The notes under the pieces were generated by a model. It did no database searches, had not been told where the DNA came from, and saw nothing but the letters and a program-made list of their open reading frames with translations. From an uncultured Flavobacteriales bacterium (GTDB lineage Bacteria; Bacteroidota; Bacteroidia; Flavobacteriales; Flavobacteriaceae): DNA of 33,726 bases. The position numbers were made by a program, and so were the translations under genes. Shown in pieces: positions 1 to 8,858 of this stretch (position 1 is its first letter; each line of letters starts with the position of its first letter). The DNA lies in assembly GCA_913063255.1 (NCBI GenBank), contig CAJXYJ010000012.1, positions 1-33,726 of the forward strand. The letters are read 5' to 3'.

Positions 1-156
1 AGTGTGGAAGTAATGGAAGTTCTTCAAGAATTAAACAGAAATGGAAATACTATTTTAATGGCAACCCACGATTATGCGTTATTGCTAAAGTACCCTTCAA
101 AAACACTTAAATGTGACGAGAATCAAATTTTTGAAGTCGTACAAAAAACGGTATAA
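1..156 (+). CDS. ftsE: Cell division ATP-binding protein FtsE, C-terminal fragment
   Basis: Open frame 1 runs from the left edge to TAA at 154-156 and gives 51 residues, so the 5' part is outside the window. The fragment starts just past the Walker B region (SVEVMEVLQELN) and contains LMATHDYALL, the switch (H-loop) histidine of ABC ATPases in the form usual for FtsE. FtsE pairs with FtsX in the inner membrane, where it couples ATP hydrolysis to peptidoglycan hydrolase control at the septum. The call rests on one short segment, so another ABC ATPase of the same subfamily is possible. The next gene (protease) converges on it with only 20 bases between the stops, and I see no clear hairpin there. 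Confidence 0.75.
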   Translation, partial: SVEVMEVLQELNRNGNTILMATHDYALLLKYPSKTLKCDENQIFEVVQKTV

Positions 157-176
157 TAGTTTGAAATACTAATCCA

Positions 177-1841
177 CTATTCCTTCGGAAAATAATATTT
201 ATTATTTGGAAATCCTTCCCGTAATTGCAGTTCGCATTCTTTTTCTAAAGTTGGATCTATTTTAAGAATTATACTCCCATTAGTATTTGGTTTTAAAACT
301 GTGTTTTCTCCAATTACAATTCTATTTTTTGCGGTAAGATTTAAAGTTGCGTCATTTGTAAATTTTTGATTCTGAATGACAACTTTTTTTGAAAGGGCTG
401 TTAATTTAAAATCCCATCTAGAGAAGCTTTGATTTTGAATAATCGCAGTATCTGTTTCGGTCATTAATTTGTAAACCATTTCGACAGCATTTCCAGCATT
501 AATCATTCCTGCTCCATAATAGCCTTCCCATGGTTTGTTGGCTTTTATATGATCGATATTTACAGCACTTAATTTAATAATAGCATCTACCTCATCAAAG
601 TTTAAACATGGCTGAAGAGAAAGCATTAAGCCAACGGTACCTGAAATTAAAGGTGCTATACCAGAAGTAGCACCATATTCACTAAATTTAATTTTATTAT
701 TTATTTTATATTGCCCATATCGAACCAAACCAACGCCTGGACCAAGAATGTCTACATCTGAATTCAAAGTCCGAATAGAAATAGGGTGAATAAATGGCTC
801 CCCTAAGGTGTCATTTTCTTTAAAGCCCAAAGTTCTACCTAAATATCCTCTAATATTTAACGCAAAATAGTTCCCATTATCTTCTTCTATATCAATATAA
901 TCTAAAACAGTTTCATATCGATGCATTACCGTTGCCACAGATATAACTTTATCATAAGAAGCTGGGTAATATCTTAATTCACCTTTGTTCTCAGTTTTAA
1001 TCCATTTTTTATTATGAGCACTAGCAACAATTATGGTTCCATTATCTATCATTTCATAAATTGCGTCTTGAGCAGTTTGGTAATATTTTGTTGTCCCCCA
1101 ACTACAGTTTATTACATCTGCACCTGCTTTTGACATTTCCATCAAATTACTTAACGTTTTCGTTTTCCCATAAGAAGAACCATAAATACTGCAATCGTAA
1201 CAAACACCTGTAAAACCAAATCCATTATCTCCTTGTCCGGCAGCTGTTGCAGCTATAGAGTATCCATGTCCCTTAGCTAAGCGTGAATAATTAAATAGTT
1301 TTGTTTTATTTTTAAACTCCGTATTTGTAGAATCGATTCCTCCATCAGAAATTCCAATAGTAATGTCTTTAGAACCTGTAGTATAGTACCATGCCTTTGG
1401 CAGTCCCATGACATCGAGATAATCTAGATTTGTTTTCCAAGCTATATTTTCACCAATCGTACTTGTGTTTCCATAATCATTGGGTTCGAATATTTTTTTA
1501 TCATCCTCATCAATAATTTCACCAAACTCGAACAAATGTGCTGTTTTAGTAAGGAGATCTTTTACTATTTCTTCTTTATTGGAGACTACAAAAAATGTTT
1601 TTTTTAAGTTCTTTTTATTGGCATTTCTGAAAGTCTTCTTAAATTCATAAATTGTATACTGATCTAAAACAGATTTTAATTTTAAATCATCACCAATATA
1701 AACTAATACATCATCTACTCTTTCAAACTTAGGCTCTATAAGCGTATCGTTTGCACGAAGATAAAACCAGCTATATTCTTGTGAGAATACTGAAGAAAAG
1801 CTTGTAATAAAACATAGTAACACAAAATAGAAGTACCTCAC
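177..1841 (-). CDS. Secreted S8 (subtilisin-like) serine protease
   Basis: This is a 554-residue protein with a signal peptide (residues 1-20, cleavage probably before QEYSW). The subtilase triad can be placed in order: Asp166 in GISDGGID, His192 in GHGYSIAATAAG and Ser393 in GATSGIAP, with the oxyanion Asn277 in ASAHN. The contexts are divergent: the usual HGTHVAG is GHGYSIA and GTSMAAP is ATSGIAP, but every catalytic residue is present. A pre-domain fills about residues 21-140. The last 90 residues are rich in short beta strands (TLNLTAKNRIVIGENTVL) and resemble the stacked-beta stalks at the C-terminus of many Bacteroidetes secreted proteins. I see no ordinary type IX sorting tail. Likely an outer-surface or secreted protease; the substrate is unknown. 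Confidence 0.85.
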   Translation of the reverse strand: MRYFYFVLLCFITSFSSVFSQEYSWFYLRANDTLIEPKFERVDDVLVYIGDDLKLKSVLDQYTIYEFKKTFRNANKKNLKKTFFVVSNKEEIVKDLLTKTAHLFEFGEIIDEDDKKIFEPNDYGNTSTIGENIAWKTNLDYLDVMGLPKAWYYTTGSKDITIGISDGGIDSTNTEFKNKTKLFNYSRLAKGHGYSIAATAAGQGDNGFGFTGVCYDCSIYGSSYGKTKTLSNLMEMSKAGADVINCSWGTTKYYQTAQDAIYEMIDNGTIIVASAHNKKWIKTENKGELRYYPASYDKVISVATVMHRYETVLDYIDIEEDNGNYFALNIRGYLGRTLGFKENDTLGEPFIHPISIRTLNSDVDILGPGVGLVRYGQYKINNKIKFSEYGATSGIAPLISGTVGLMLSLQPCLNFDEVDAIIKLSAVNIDHIKANKPWEGYYGAGMINAGNAVEMVYKLMTETDTAIIQNQSFSRWDFKLTALSKKVVIQNQKFTNDATLNLTAKNRIVIGENTVLKPNTNGSIILKIDPTLEKECELQLREGFPNNKYYFPKE

Positions 1842-1920
1842 AGGATAGTAATTATTTTTTCAAGATAATTAATTTTATATAAAAAGGATAATTGGTTTTA
1901 AAAAACTTTAAAATCTGTTT

Positions 1921-1938
1921 CTAATTTATCTAAATTAG
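1921..1938. promoter_or_regulatory. Perfect 8-bp inverted repeat before the first glycosyltransferase
   Basis: CTAATTTA at 1921-1928 and TAAATTAG at 1931-1938 are exact reverse complements with a 2-base spacer. They lie nine bases before the ATG at 1948. A transcription factor site overlapping the start of transcription is one reading. AT-rich DNA gives such palindromes by chance, so this is a weak call. Confidence 0.25.
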
Positions 1939-1947
1939 CACTTATTT

Positions 1948-2841
1948 ATGCTTTCAATTTTAATTCCTTCATATAATTATAATATTGTAAACTTGGTCAA
2001 TCAAGTTTATAGACAAGTAACTGATGCCAATATTTTATTTGAAATAATAGTTGCTGATGATTGTTCTACTAACAAAAAATTCATCGAAGAAAACAAGAAT
2101 ATTGAAAAGTTAGAATTTTGTAGATTAATTAGAAATAATGAAAATATTGGGAGAACAGCTACTAGAAACCTCCTAGCTAATAAAGCAACATACAATCTGT
2201 TATTATTTTTAGATGCCGATGTATTACCAAAATATAACGACTTTATATCTAGGTTTAACCTCTCAGAAAATAATAATTTTCAAGTTATTTATGGCGGAGT
2301 AAGTTATTATAAAGAAAAGCCAGAAGACAATAAGATTTTACGTTGGAAATATGGAAAAGAAAGAGAAGCTAAAAGCGTAAAACAAAGATTAAAGGAGCCC
2401 TATTTTATCATATCTCAAAATTTATTGATTAAAAAAGATATTTTTTTACAAATGAATTTTATGAATACAAATACCTACGGCTTAGACATTTTATTTTCTA
2501 ACAATCTAAAAACTAACAATATTTTAGTAACTCATATAGACAACCCAGTTTATCATTTAGGCTTGGAAGAAAATAATATTTTTATAAAAAAATCATTAGA
2601 AGCTGTAAAAACAACAATTCAATTAGAAGATAAAGGATCAATCTCTAATGATTTACGACCCCTACAAAAAAGTTATTTAAGTCTTAAAAAGAAAAGATTA
2701 ACGTTTCTTTTTAGTTTTTTTATTTCGATATTTATAAAAATTATGGAGCGAAATTTCAATTCTAAAAATCCAAATTTATTTTGGTTTGATTTATACCGTC
2801 TGAACTACTATATTGAATTAAAGTCTAAAAAAAGTGTCTAA
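1948..2841 (+). CDS. Family 2 glycosyltransferase
   Basis: This 297-residue protein has a GT-A fold N-terminus: LSILIPSYNYN at the start, the nucleotide-sugar Asp pair in ADDCS (37-40) and the metal-binding DAD at 89-91 (LLFLDADVLP). The C-terminal third is basic and has one hydrophobic stretch near 250-267 (FLFSFFISIFIKIM), probably a membrane anchor. It should transfer a sugar from a nucleotide donor to a lipid-linked glycan on the cytoplasmic face; donor and acceptor cannot be read from sequence. The gene overlaps the next by 8 bases, which indicates co-transcription and probably translational coupling. It begins the polysaccharide locus and is visibly very AT-rich, as is usual for exchanged surface-glycan genes. 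Confidence 0.85.
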   Translation: MLSILIPSYNYNIVNLVNQVYRQVTDANILFEIIVADDCSTNKKFIEENKNIEKLEFCRLIRNNENIGRTATRNLLANKATYNLLLFLDADVLPKYNDFISRFNLSENNNFQVIYGGVSYYKEKPEDNKILRWKYGKEREAKSVKQRLKEPYFIISQNLLIKKDIFLQMNFMNTNTYGLDILFSNNLKTNNILVTHIDNPVYHLGLEENNIFIKKSLEAVKTTIQLEDKGSISNDLRPLQKSYLSLKKKRLTFLFSFFISIFIKIMERNFNSKNPNLFWFDLYRLNYYIELKSKKSV

Positions 2842-3781
2842 ATTATCTATAATAATACCCCTTTACAATAAGGAAAAAGACATCAAAAAAACACTGACTA
2901 GTGTAATAGATCAGTCTTTTAAAGATTTTGAAATTATTATTATAGATGATGGCTCTACAGATTCGAGCGAGGAAGTGGTAAAATCTGTAAACGATCAACG
3001 TATTTTATTATATTCAAAAAAAAACGAAGGGGTTTCAAAAACCAGAAACTTTGGAGTTGAAAAAGCAACTACTAATTTTATAGTATTCTTAGACGCTGAT
3101 GACTATTGGCACCCTTTTCATTTAGATAATTTAAATTCTTTAATAACAAAATTCCCAAATCAATCATGGTATGCTGTTGCCTATGAGAAAAAAAGAAATG
3201 AAAAATTAACTGTACCAATGAATTCACCTATCATGAAATTGGGGGAATCTTGGCAAGGAGAAATTAGCAACTTTTTTGAAAATAGTTTAATCGATTGTCT
3301 TGCATGGACTTCAGCAGTATGCATGACAAAAGATTTTTTTAAATCGCTAAACGGTTTTGATATTGCTATAACTCATGGAGCAGGAGAAGATACTGACCTT
3401 TGGCTTAGAGCAGCTTTACAAGCTCCATTAGCCTTTTCTAATTTAGTTTCTGCTAGACATAATTTAGATGGAAGTAATAGAATTTCAAACACTCCTACAC
3501 TAAAAAGAAATTATATGAATCTAGAAAAATATGAAAAAGATGCCTTACTAGATCCTTATCTTAAAAAATACTTAGACTTGAATAGGTATTCATTTGCAAT
3601 TCAGCATAAACTAGCAAATGATAAAATCTCTTTTAAAAGATATTTAAAAAATATAGATTCAAAAAACCTTAATAAAAAACAACACTTTTTATTAAAACAA
3701 AATAAAACAACATTACGGTTATTAATTAATTTTCAGGCATTTATTGAGAAAAATGGCTTTAGATTAAGTTCTTTTAAATAA
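2834..3781 (+). CDS. Family 2 glycosyltransferase (GTG start)
   Basis: This 315-residue GT-A enzyme carries LSIIIPLYNKE at the N-terminus, IDDGSTDSS at 37-45, the DADD metal site at 87-90 and the acidic EDTDLWLR (185-192), which fits the catalytic-base region of GT2 enzymes. The start codon is GTG at 2834, inside the last codons of the preceding glycosyltransferase (8-base overlap). No later start keeps the N-terminal strand IIIPLYN. No membrane segment is evident, so it probably works at the cytoplasmic face with its neighbour. Its 3' end overlaps the convergent ketoisomerase gene by 18 bases. Donor and linkage are unknown. Confidence 0.85.
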   Translation: MSKLSIIIPLYNKEKDIKKTLTSVIDQSFKDFEIIIIDDGSTDSSEEVVKSVNDQRILLYSKKNEGVSKTRNFGVEKATTNFIVFLDADDYWHPFHLDNLNSLITKFPNQSWYAVAYEKKRNEKLTVPMNSPIMKLGESWQGEISNFFENSLIDCLAWTSAVCMTKDFFKSLNGFDIAITHGAGEDTDLWLRAALQAPLAFSNLVSARHNLDGSNRISNTPTLKRNYMNLEKYEKDALLDPYLKKYLDLNRYSFAIQHKLANDKISFKRYLKNIDSKNLNKKQHFLLKQNKTTLRLLINFQAFIEKNGFRLSSFK

Positions 3782-4180
3782 TACAAAATCACTATATTTT
3801 CTTATATAATCTTCTTCATCATACTCTTCATTTACTAAAGACAAACAAACGGTTCCTGCAGAAAAATTTTCTAATTCTCTCCAAACTCCATTAGGGATTA
3901 AAAGCCCTTTATTGGGTCTATTTAAGGTAATTATTCTTCTTTTCATACCATCATCTAAAACAACATCAAAACTGCCACTTAATGCTATTAAAAACTGTTG
4001 TAATTCTTTATGTGCATGCCCTCCTCTAGTAGAATCACTAGGGACATCGTATAAGTAATAAACTCTCTTTATTTTAAAAGGCAAAAAATCTTTTTCTATA
4101 ACAGAAAGATTACCACGGCCGTCAGGGTCAGATATTTTTGGAATATCAATAAGTTGAATGTTTTCGATTAAATAACTCAT
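3764..4180 (-). CDS. fdtA: dTDP-4-keto-6-deoxyhexose 3,4-ketoisomerase (FdtA/QdtA-type cupin)
   Basis: This 138-residue single-domain cupin matches the sugar 3,4-ketoisomerase family in length and landmarks: DGRGNLSVIE near residue 20, the YYLYDVP strand at 41-47, then TRGGHAHKELQQ with His55 and His57, the family's active-site histidines. FdtA/QdtA convert dTDP-4-keto-6-deoxyglucose to the 3-keto isomer, the substrate of a PLP aminotransferase. A fitting DegT-family aminotransferase lies at 7758-8858. The start ATG overlaps the stop of the upstream GT4 gene by one base (TAATG), so the two form an operon. FdtA and QdtA differ in C4 stereochemistry (galacto or gluco product), and I cannot tell which this is. 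Confidence 0.85.
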   Translation of the reverse strand: MSYLIENIQLIDIPKISDPDGRGNLSVIEKDFLPFKIKRVYYLYDVPSDSTRGGHAHKELQQFLIALSGSFDVVLDDGMKRRIITLNRPNKGLLIPNGVWRELENFSAGTVCLSLVNEEYDEEDYIRKYSDFVLFKRT

Positions 4181-5274
4181 TATAATTTTAAATCAATTAA
4201 CAATTGTTTCCACTCTTCCTTTATCACTTGAACTTCTAGGTGTAGCACAGACTTTTTTGCGTTTTCTTTACAATTTTGATATAAAGGTTGGTCAAATATA
4301 AAACTATTCATAGCTTCTGAAAGCGCATTTTTATCGAAATTTTCAACTAACAAGCCATTAACTTCATTTTTAATAACTTCTTTTGGACCCGACTTACAAT
4401 CTACTGAGATTACTGGAACTCCTAATGATAACGTTTCTGGAATCACCATTGGAAACCCTTCAAACCTACTGCTTAAAACCATAAATCTTGCGTTTTTAAC
4501 AAAGGGGTAAGGATTTGCAATAAAGCCCTTAAAAACTATATGGTTTTCCAATTTCAGATCTTTAGAATACTGAACTATAGCATCATAATCAGGACCATTA
4601 CCCAATATCAACAATTTTACGCCCTCTTTAGAAAGTTTAGAAAGCTTATAAGAATCAAGTAACAGTTTTAAATTTTTATGCTCATCATCTATTCTTCCAT
4701 AAAAGATGATAAAATCATTTTCTAAAGCTACACCCTCTAAAGCTTTATTGTTTATTTCATCAAAATCAAATCCATTATAAATAGTTCGAATATCCTTTAA
4801 TTTAAACTTTTTTCTAAATTTTTTAGTTGCAGCTTTAGAAACTGCAGTCATTACTTTGTCCTTATATAAAATTTTATTTAACCATGTGTATTTTGTAAAT
4901 ACCTTAGAAGTTTTATAATTGTGCAGTACATATATCGTTGGTATAGTATAAATAAACTTCGTTATTAAAAATTCTCTATACGCTTGGATTCTTGACCTGT
5001 TATCAATTATAATATCAAATTTGTTAGCAATTAGATATTTCTTAAATATTAGAAGCCTGTTAACTCTACTTAAAAAACTATCCTTACTATCTTTTAACGC
5101 TCCTAAATTAAAATGCACCCCAGAAAAAGGATATGCAACACCCGACAAAACAGTAACTATATGTATATCATGGCCAATATCACTAAGCATTTGAGAAAGA
5201 AGAGCACTAGATCGTTCTGCCCCCCCTTTTGCTAATGATGAAGCAACGATGCAGATTTTTAATCTTTTACTCAT
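4180..5274 (-). CDS. Family 4 glycosyltransferase
   Basis: This 364-residue GT-B enzyme has the N-terminal GGAERS loop (17-22) typical of retaining GT4 enzymes. The C-terminal nucleotide-binding half includes the E-x7-E motif in FEGFPMVIPE (Glu272 and Glu280), followed by SLGVPVIS and a GPKEVI loop. It should be a cytoplasmic or peripheral enzyme adding one sugar to the repeat unit. It is the first gene of a two-gene minus-strand operon with the ketoisomerase, sharing one base with it. A TATATTTG box lies 47-54 bases upstream of the start. Confidence 0.88.
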   Translation of the reverse strand: MSKRLKICIVASSLAKGGAERSSALLSQMLSDIGHDIHIVTVLSGVAYPFSGVHFNLGALKDSKDSFLSRVNRLLIFKKYLIANKFDIIIDNRSRIQAYREFLITKFIYTIPTIYVLHNYKTSKVFTKYTWLNKILYKDKVMTAVSKAATKKFRKKFKLKDIRTIYNGFDFDEINNKALEGVALENDFIIFYGRIDDEHKNLKLLLDSYKLSKLSKEGVKLLILGNGPDYDAIVQYSKDLKLENHIVFKGFIANPYPFVKNARFMVLSSRFEGFPMVIPETLSLGVPVISVDCKSGPKEVIKNEVNGLLVENFDKNALSEAMNSFIFDQPLYQNCKENAKKSVLHLEVQVIKEEWKQLLIDLKL

Positions 5275-5298
5275 ATAAATCGAATCATTATTAAATGG

Positions 5299-5306
5299 TA
5301 TTTTTG
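5299..5306 (+). promoter_or_regulatory. Candidate -7 box (TAnnTTTG) for the gene at 5335
   Basis: TATTTTTG fits the Bacteroidetes -7 consensus TAnnTTTG and sits 28 bases upstream of the ATG at 5335. A clear TTG -33 element at the expected distance is not present. Confidence 0.45.
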
Positions 5307-5320
5307 AAAATAATAAAAAC

Positions 5321-5328
5321 CAAATATA
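5321..5328 (-). promoter_or_regulatory. Candidate -7 box (TAnnTTTG) for the gene at 4180-5274
   Basis: The minus strand reads TATATTTG here, an exact TAnnTTTG match, 46 bases before the GT4 start at 5274. It faces the plus-strand box at 5299-5306, so the two predicted initiation points fall within a few bases of each other. Confidence 0.45.
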
Positions 5329-5334
5329 GTTAAT

Positions 5335-6471
5335 ATGAATATACTCTTAGTAGGAGAATATAGTAGATTACATAATTCATTAAAGGAAGGGCTTGAGGTT
5401 TTGGGCCATCAGGTATGTATTATTTCTACAGGAGATTATTTTAAAAATTACCCTGCCGACATTAAACTTATTAGAAAATTTGATAAGGGTTTTCAAAAAA
5501 AAATAAAAGTAGGTCTCTATAAACTTTTTAAGATCGATATCACTTCTATTTCTCTTAAAAATCAATTTTTAAAAAATAAAGCAAAATTAAAGAACTTTGA
5601 TGTTGTTCAGTTAATAAACGAAAGTCCACTAGGTATTCTCCCAAAACATGAAGAACAAATTATTACCTTCCTAAAAAAAAACAATAAGAGGTTATTTTTG
5701 TTATCCTGTGGCGCTGACTATACAAGTGTAAAATATGCCTTCGACAAAAAACCAAGGTATTCAATATTGGATCCATTATTTAACAAAAAATCTAATGAAA
5801 AAAACTTTTATGCTGCCCTAAAATATCTAAATCCAGACTTTAAAAGCCTTCACGAATTTGTTTACAAGAATATTGAAGGAGTAATTGCTTCCGATTTAGA
5901 TTATCATATACCACTAGTAAGACATCCTAAATATTTAGGAATGATACCAAATCCAATTAATTTAGAAAAATTAGAATATCAAGAGTCAAAAGTTAAAGGT
6001 AAAATCATTATTTTTCTTGGAATAAACAGATCCAACTTTTTAAAAAAGGGGGGAGATTATTTTGAAAATGCTTTGCAAATAATTAAAGAAAAATACCCTG
6101 ATAAAGTACAAATTGAAATCGCAGAAAACCTTCCTTATGAAAAATATATAACCGTTTATAACAACGCACACATTGTTTTAGATCAAGTTTTAAGTTACGA
6201 TCAGGGCTATAATGCCTTGGAGGCTATGGCCAAAGGAAAAGTAGTATTTACGGGAATTGAAAAAGAAGTTATTTCGTATTATAAATTAAACAATATTGTA
6301 GCTATTAATGCAATCCCAGATGTAAGTAATATTGTAGAAAATTTAGAGAAACTCATCCTCGATCCAGAACAAATTTCTGAAATTGGAAAAAACGCACGTG
6401 TGTTTGTAGAACAAGAACACGAATATATTAGGATCGCTCAAAAATATTTAGATTTCTGGAGAAATACTTAA
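5335..6471 (+). CDS. GT-B type glycosyltransferase (family 4-like)
   Basis: This 378-residue protein begins MNILLVGEYSRLH, a Rossmann-like strand and loop. Its C-terminal half resembles GT4 enzymes: a GxNR-like loop (FLGINRSNF), LDQVLSYDQGYNALEAMAKGK as the donor-binding helix region, and a final helix after DPEQISEIGKNAR. The EALAxGxPV motif is present in the variant form LEAMAKGKVV. No membrane segments are visible. It is a single plus-strand gene between two minus-strand operons; its 3' end overlaps the flippase gene by 4 bases. It is less canonical than the GT4 at 4180-5274, and the substrate is unknown. Confidence 0.75.
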   Translation: MNILLVGEYSRLHNSLKEGLEVLGHQVCIISTGDYFKNYPADIKLIRKFDKGFQKKIKVGLYKLFKIDITSISLKNQFLKNKAKLKNFDVVQLINESPLGILPKHEEQIITFLKKNNKRLFLLSCGADYTSVKYAFDKKPRYSILDPLFNKKSNEKNFYAALKYLNPDFKSLHEFVYKNIEGVIASDLDYHIPLVRHPKYLGMIPNPINLEKLEYQESKVKGKIIIFLGINRSNFLKKGGDYFENALQIIKEKYPDKVQIEIAENLPYEKYITVYNNAHIVLDQVLSYDQGYNALEAMAKGKVVFTGIEKEVISYYKLNNIVAINAIPDVSNIVENLEKLILDPEQISEIGKNARVFVEQEHEYIRIAQKYLDFWRNT

Positions 6472-7757
6472 TCTATTTTAGGATTCTTATTTTTAAAATA
6501 TCTAAAAACTAAAAACATTACCACAAAAAAGTAAACTATATATCTAAAAAAGTGAGCCATAACGACTCCTTCTATCCCATAATCTCTTGTTAAGTAATTT
6601 GCTAATCCATAAAAGAGCACTAAGGATATTATTTCTGAAAAAATAAAATTCCGAACCATCTTCTTCGCTAAAAATTGATGTGCTAAAACTAAGGAAGCTA
6701 ATTTAATGAAGTCCCCAAGTAACTGCCATTTAAATAATGGCCCCATACCTGTAAACCCAGGGTAAATAAGATCCACTAGCAAATCCCGAAAAAGATAAAC
6801 TACCAGCATACCAAGACCAAATAGCGGTAATAATGTTTTATAGATTGTAATTAATTCAGTTATAAATCCATTACGACTATGTATTCCTGCAAATTTTGGT
6901 AAAACATAAAGAGTGAAAATAGACCCTGAAAAGACCATATAGTTTTTAGAAATAAAAGTCATTGCTGTCCATATACCTGCATCTTGTTCGGTTAATTTAT
7001 TTGCTAACATCGAACGAATATCGATCTCAACATAATTTAATAGAACTGTAGAAACAAAAGACATTAATGAAAATGCCAATAAGCTTTTTGCAAGAGGCGT
7101 TGTAAATGTTAATTTAGAAAACTGAACATACTCTCTTAAGATCTTTATAAAAAGAAACATCATCACTATAACTTGTACTATTGGTGTAATAGCAATTGCA
7201 ACTAATGCTCCGTTTAAGTTATATTGAAATAAAAATATTACCGTTAATGTAGCGCTAATCAAATAACTTGCTAACTCTATTTTAACAAATTTTTTATACA
7301 GAGATAGACCGTTAACAACTCCATAAAAAACACGCTGAATTGCAATAAAAGGAACGACCACTGCAATTAACCTTACAAGATATATATATTCTATCGACCC
7401 AAATACATATTCACTTAAAAGTGGTGCAAATAAAATTAATGTAAGGGCAGTAAAAACTGTACCTATTACTGTAAATACAAGCGTGGTTGAAAACAGTTTT
7501 TGTAATTGATCTTTATCTTCTTTATGTTCTGAGACATACTTAACAATACCATTAAAAACACCTAAAGAAGTAATTGAAGTTAGTATTTGAGAAACACTAC
7601 GTAATTGGCCAATTTTATATATTCCAACCTCACCCACCATTTCAGCTAATAATCTTTGTATAAAAAAAGAAACGGCTAGTCTAATACTTATAACTACTGC
7701 ATTTAAAGAAGTCATCTTTAGCAGTAAGTTTTCTCGTATAAATCCTGGAATCTTCAA
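6468..7757 (-). CDS. wzx: WzxE-like lipid-linked oligosaccharide flippase
   Basis: This 429-residue polytopic protein has about 12 hydrophobic segments, as in the MOP/PST exporter superfamily. It aligns with E. coli WzxE from memory at several points: the N-terminal helix with GVFNGIVKYVSEH (WzxE GIFNGVTKYVAQY), IWTAMTFISKNYMVFSGSIFTLYVLPKFA in the middle, and FKWQLLGDFIKLASLVLAHQFLAK near 340. WzxE flips undecaprenyl-PP-linked repeat units across the inner membrane. The start at 7757 directly abuts the aminotransferase stop at 7758, so the two are translated together. The order acyltransferase, aminotransferase, flippase equals wecD-wecE-wzxE of enterobacterial common antigen. Confidence 0.88.
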   Translation of the reverse strand: MKIPGFIRENLLLKMTSLNAVVISIRLAVSFFIQRLLAEMVGEVGIYKIGQLRSVSQILTSITSLGVFNGIVKYVSEHKEDKDQLQKLFSTTLVFTVIGTVFTALTLILFAPLLSEYVFGSIEYIYLVRLIAVVVPFIAIQRVFYGVVNGLSLYKKFVKIELASYLISATLTVIFLFQYNLNGALVAIAITPIVQVIVMMFLFIKILREYVQFSKLTFTTPLAKSLLAFSLMSFVSTVLLNYVEIDIRSMLANKLTEQDAGIWTAMTFISKNYMVFSGSIFTLYVLPKFAGIHSRNGFITELITIYKTLLPLFGLGMLVVYLFRDLLVDLIYPGFTGMGPLFKWQLLGDFIKLASLVLAHQFLAKKMVRNFIFSEIISLVLFYGLANYLTRDYGIEGVVMAHFFRYIVYFFVVMFLVFRYFKNKNPKID

Positions 7758-8858
7758 TTAATATGCATTTAAAACTGAAATCACTTTAAAAACCTCATCA
7801 TCTGTAAGCATTGGACTCATAGGAACACTAACCACATTTTTATGTATTTTTTCAGTAATTGGAAATTTCATTTCCTGAAATTCTAATAATGCTTTTTGAT
7901 GGTGTGGGGGAATTGGATAATGAATTAAAAAACCTATTCCATTTTTTTCAAGGAATGCTGAAAAGTCTTCTCTGTTTTCGACTCTTACCACATATAAATG
8001 AAACACATGATTTTCACTTCCGTCATATTTTGGAAGTGTTATTTTTTTATTTTTAATCTTAGAAAGGTACTTTTTGGCAATCGCTCTTCTTTTTGAATTA
8101 TCCTCATTTAATAGTGGAAGTTTCTTTCTTAAAAAAGTCGCCTGAATTTCATCAAGACGAGAATTAAAACCTAATTCATCATTTACATATTTTGAAGAAG
8201 TTCCATAATTTCTAAGTTTTTTAATTATAGAAGCCAACTCTTTATTATTGGTGGTTATAGCACCAGCATCTCCCAAGGCACCCAAATTTTTTGTTGGGTA
8301 GAAACTAAACCCTGCGGCATCTCCTAAACATCCAGCTTTATTTCCATTTGCATCTTTTGCTCCATGTGCTTGAGCTGCATCTTCAATTACCAAAAGATGG
8401 TGTTTATCTGCAATTTTTAAAATTTCATCCATTGGAGAAAGTTGTCCATATAAATGAACGGGCATAATCGCTTTAGATTTTGATGTAATCGCCGACTCCA
8501 AATGCTGATAGCTAAAATTATAAGTATCTATATTAGCTTCTACTAAAACTGGAGTTAATCCCGCCTGTTTAATTGCCAATATAGTTGCTATATAAGTGTT
8601 TGAAGCCACTAACACCTCATCTCCAGCAGAAAGTAAGCCTAAGGATTTATATCCTTCAATTATTAATCGTAGGGCGTCTAAACCATTCCCAACACCTATA
8701 CAATACTTTGTTCCACAAAATTTTGCGTAATCTTTTTCAAAAGCAGTAACATTTTCTCCAAGAATATAATATCCAGAATCTAAAAATCCTTTAAAACTAT
8801 TCTGAAATACTGTTTCAAAACGTTTGTTAATTTTGTGAAGATCTAGAAAAGGAATCAT
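7758..8858 (-). CDS. DegT/DnrJ/EryC1 PLP-dependent sugar aminotransferase (FdtB/QdtB-like)
   Basis: This 366-residue protein is full length for the family. The PLP lysine is Lys190 in [16 protein letters not shown], and the ring-stacking region is [10 protein letters not shown] (158-167). The GNGLDALRL phosphate loop lies near 58-66. The [13 protein letters not shown] form is that of enzymes aminating C3 of dTDP-3-keto-6-deoxyhexoses (FdtB, QdtB, DesV type) rather than WecE. This agrees with the ketoisomerase at 3764-4180, which would supply the 3-keto substrate. Its ATG overlaps the acyltransferase stop by 4 bases (8855-8858). The likely product is a dTDP-3-amino-3,6-dideoxyhexose; the exact sugar is an inference. 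Confidence 0.87.
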   Translation of the reverse strand: MIPFLDLHKINKRFETVFQNSFKGFLDSGYYILGENVTAFEKDYAKFCGTKYCIGVGNGLDALRLIIEGYKSLGLLSAGDEVLVASNTYIATILAIKQAGLTPVLVEANIDTYNFSYQHLESAITSKSKAIMPVHLYGQLSPMDEILKIADKHHLLVIEDAAQAHGAKDANGNKAGCLGDAAGFSFYPTKNLGALGDAGAITTNNKELASIIKKLRNYGTSSKYVNDELGFNSRLDEIQATFLRKKLPLLNEDNSKRRAIAKKYLSKIKNKKITLPKYDGSENHVFHLYVVRVENREDFSAFLEKNGIGFLIHYPIPPHHQKALLEFQEMKFPITEKIHKNVVSVPMSPMLTDDEVFKVISVLNAY

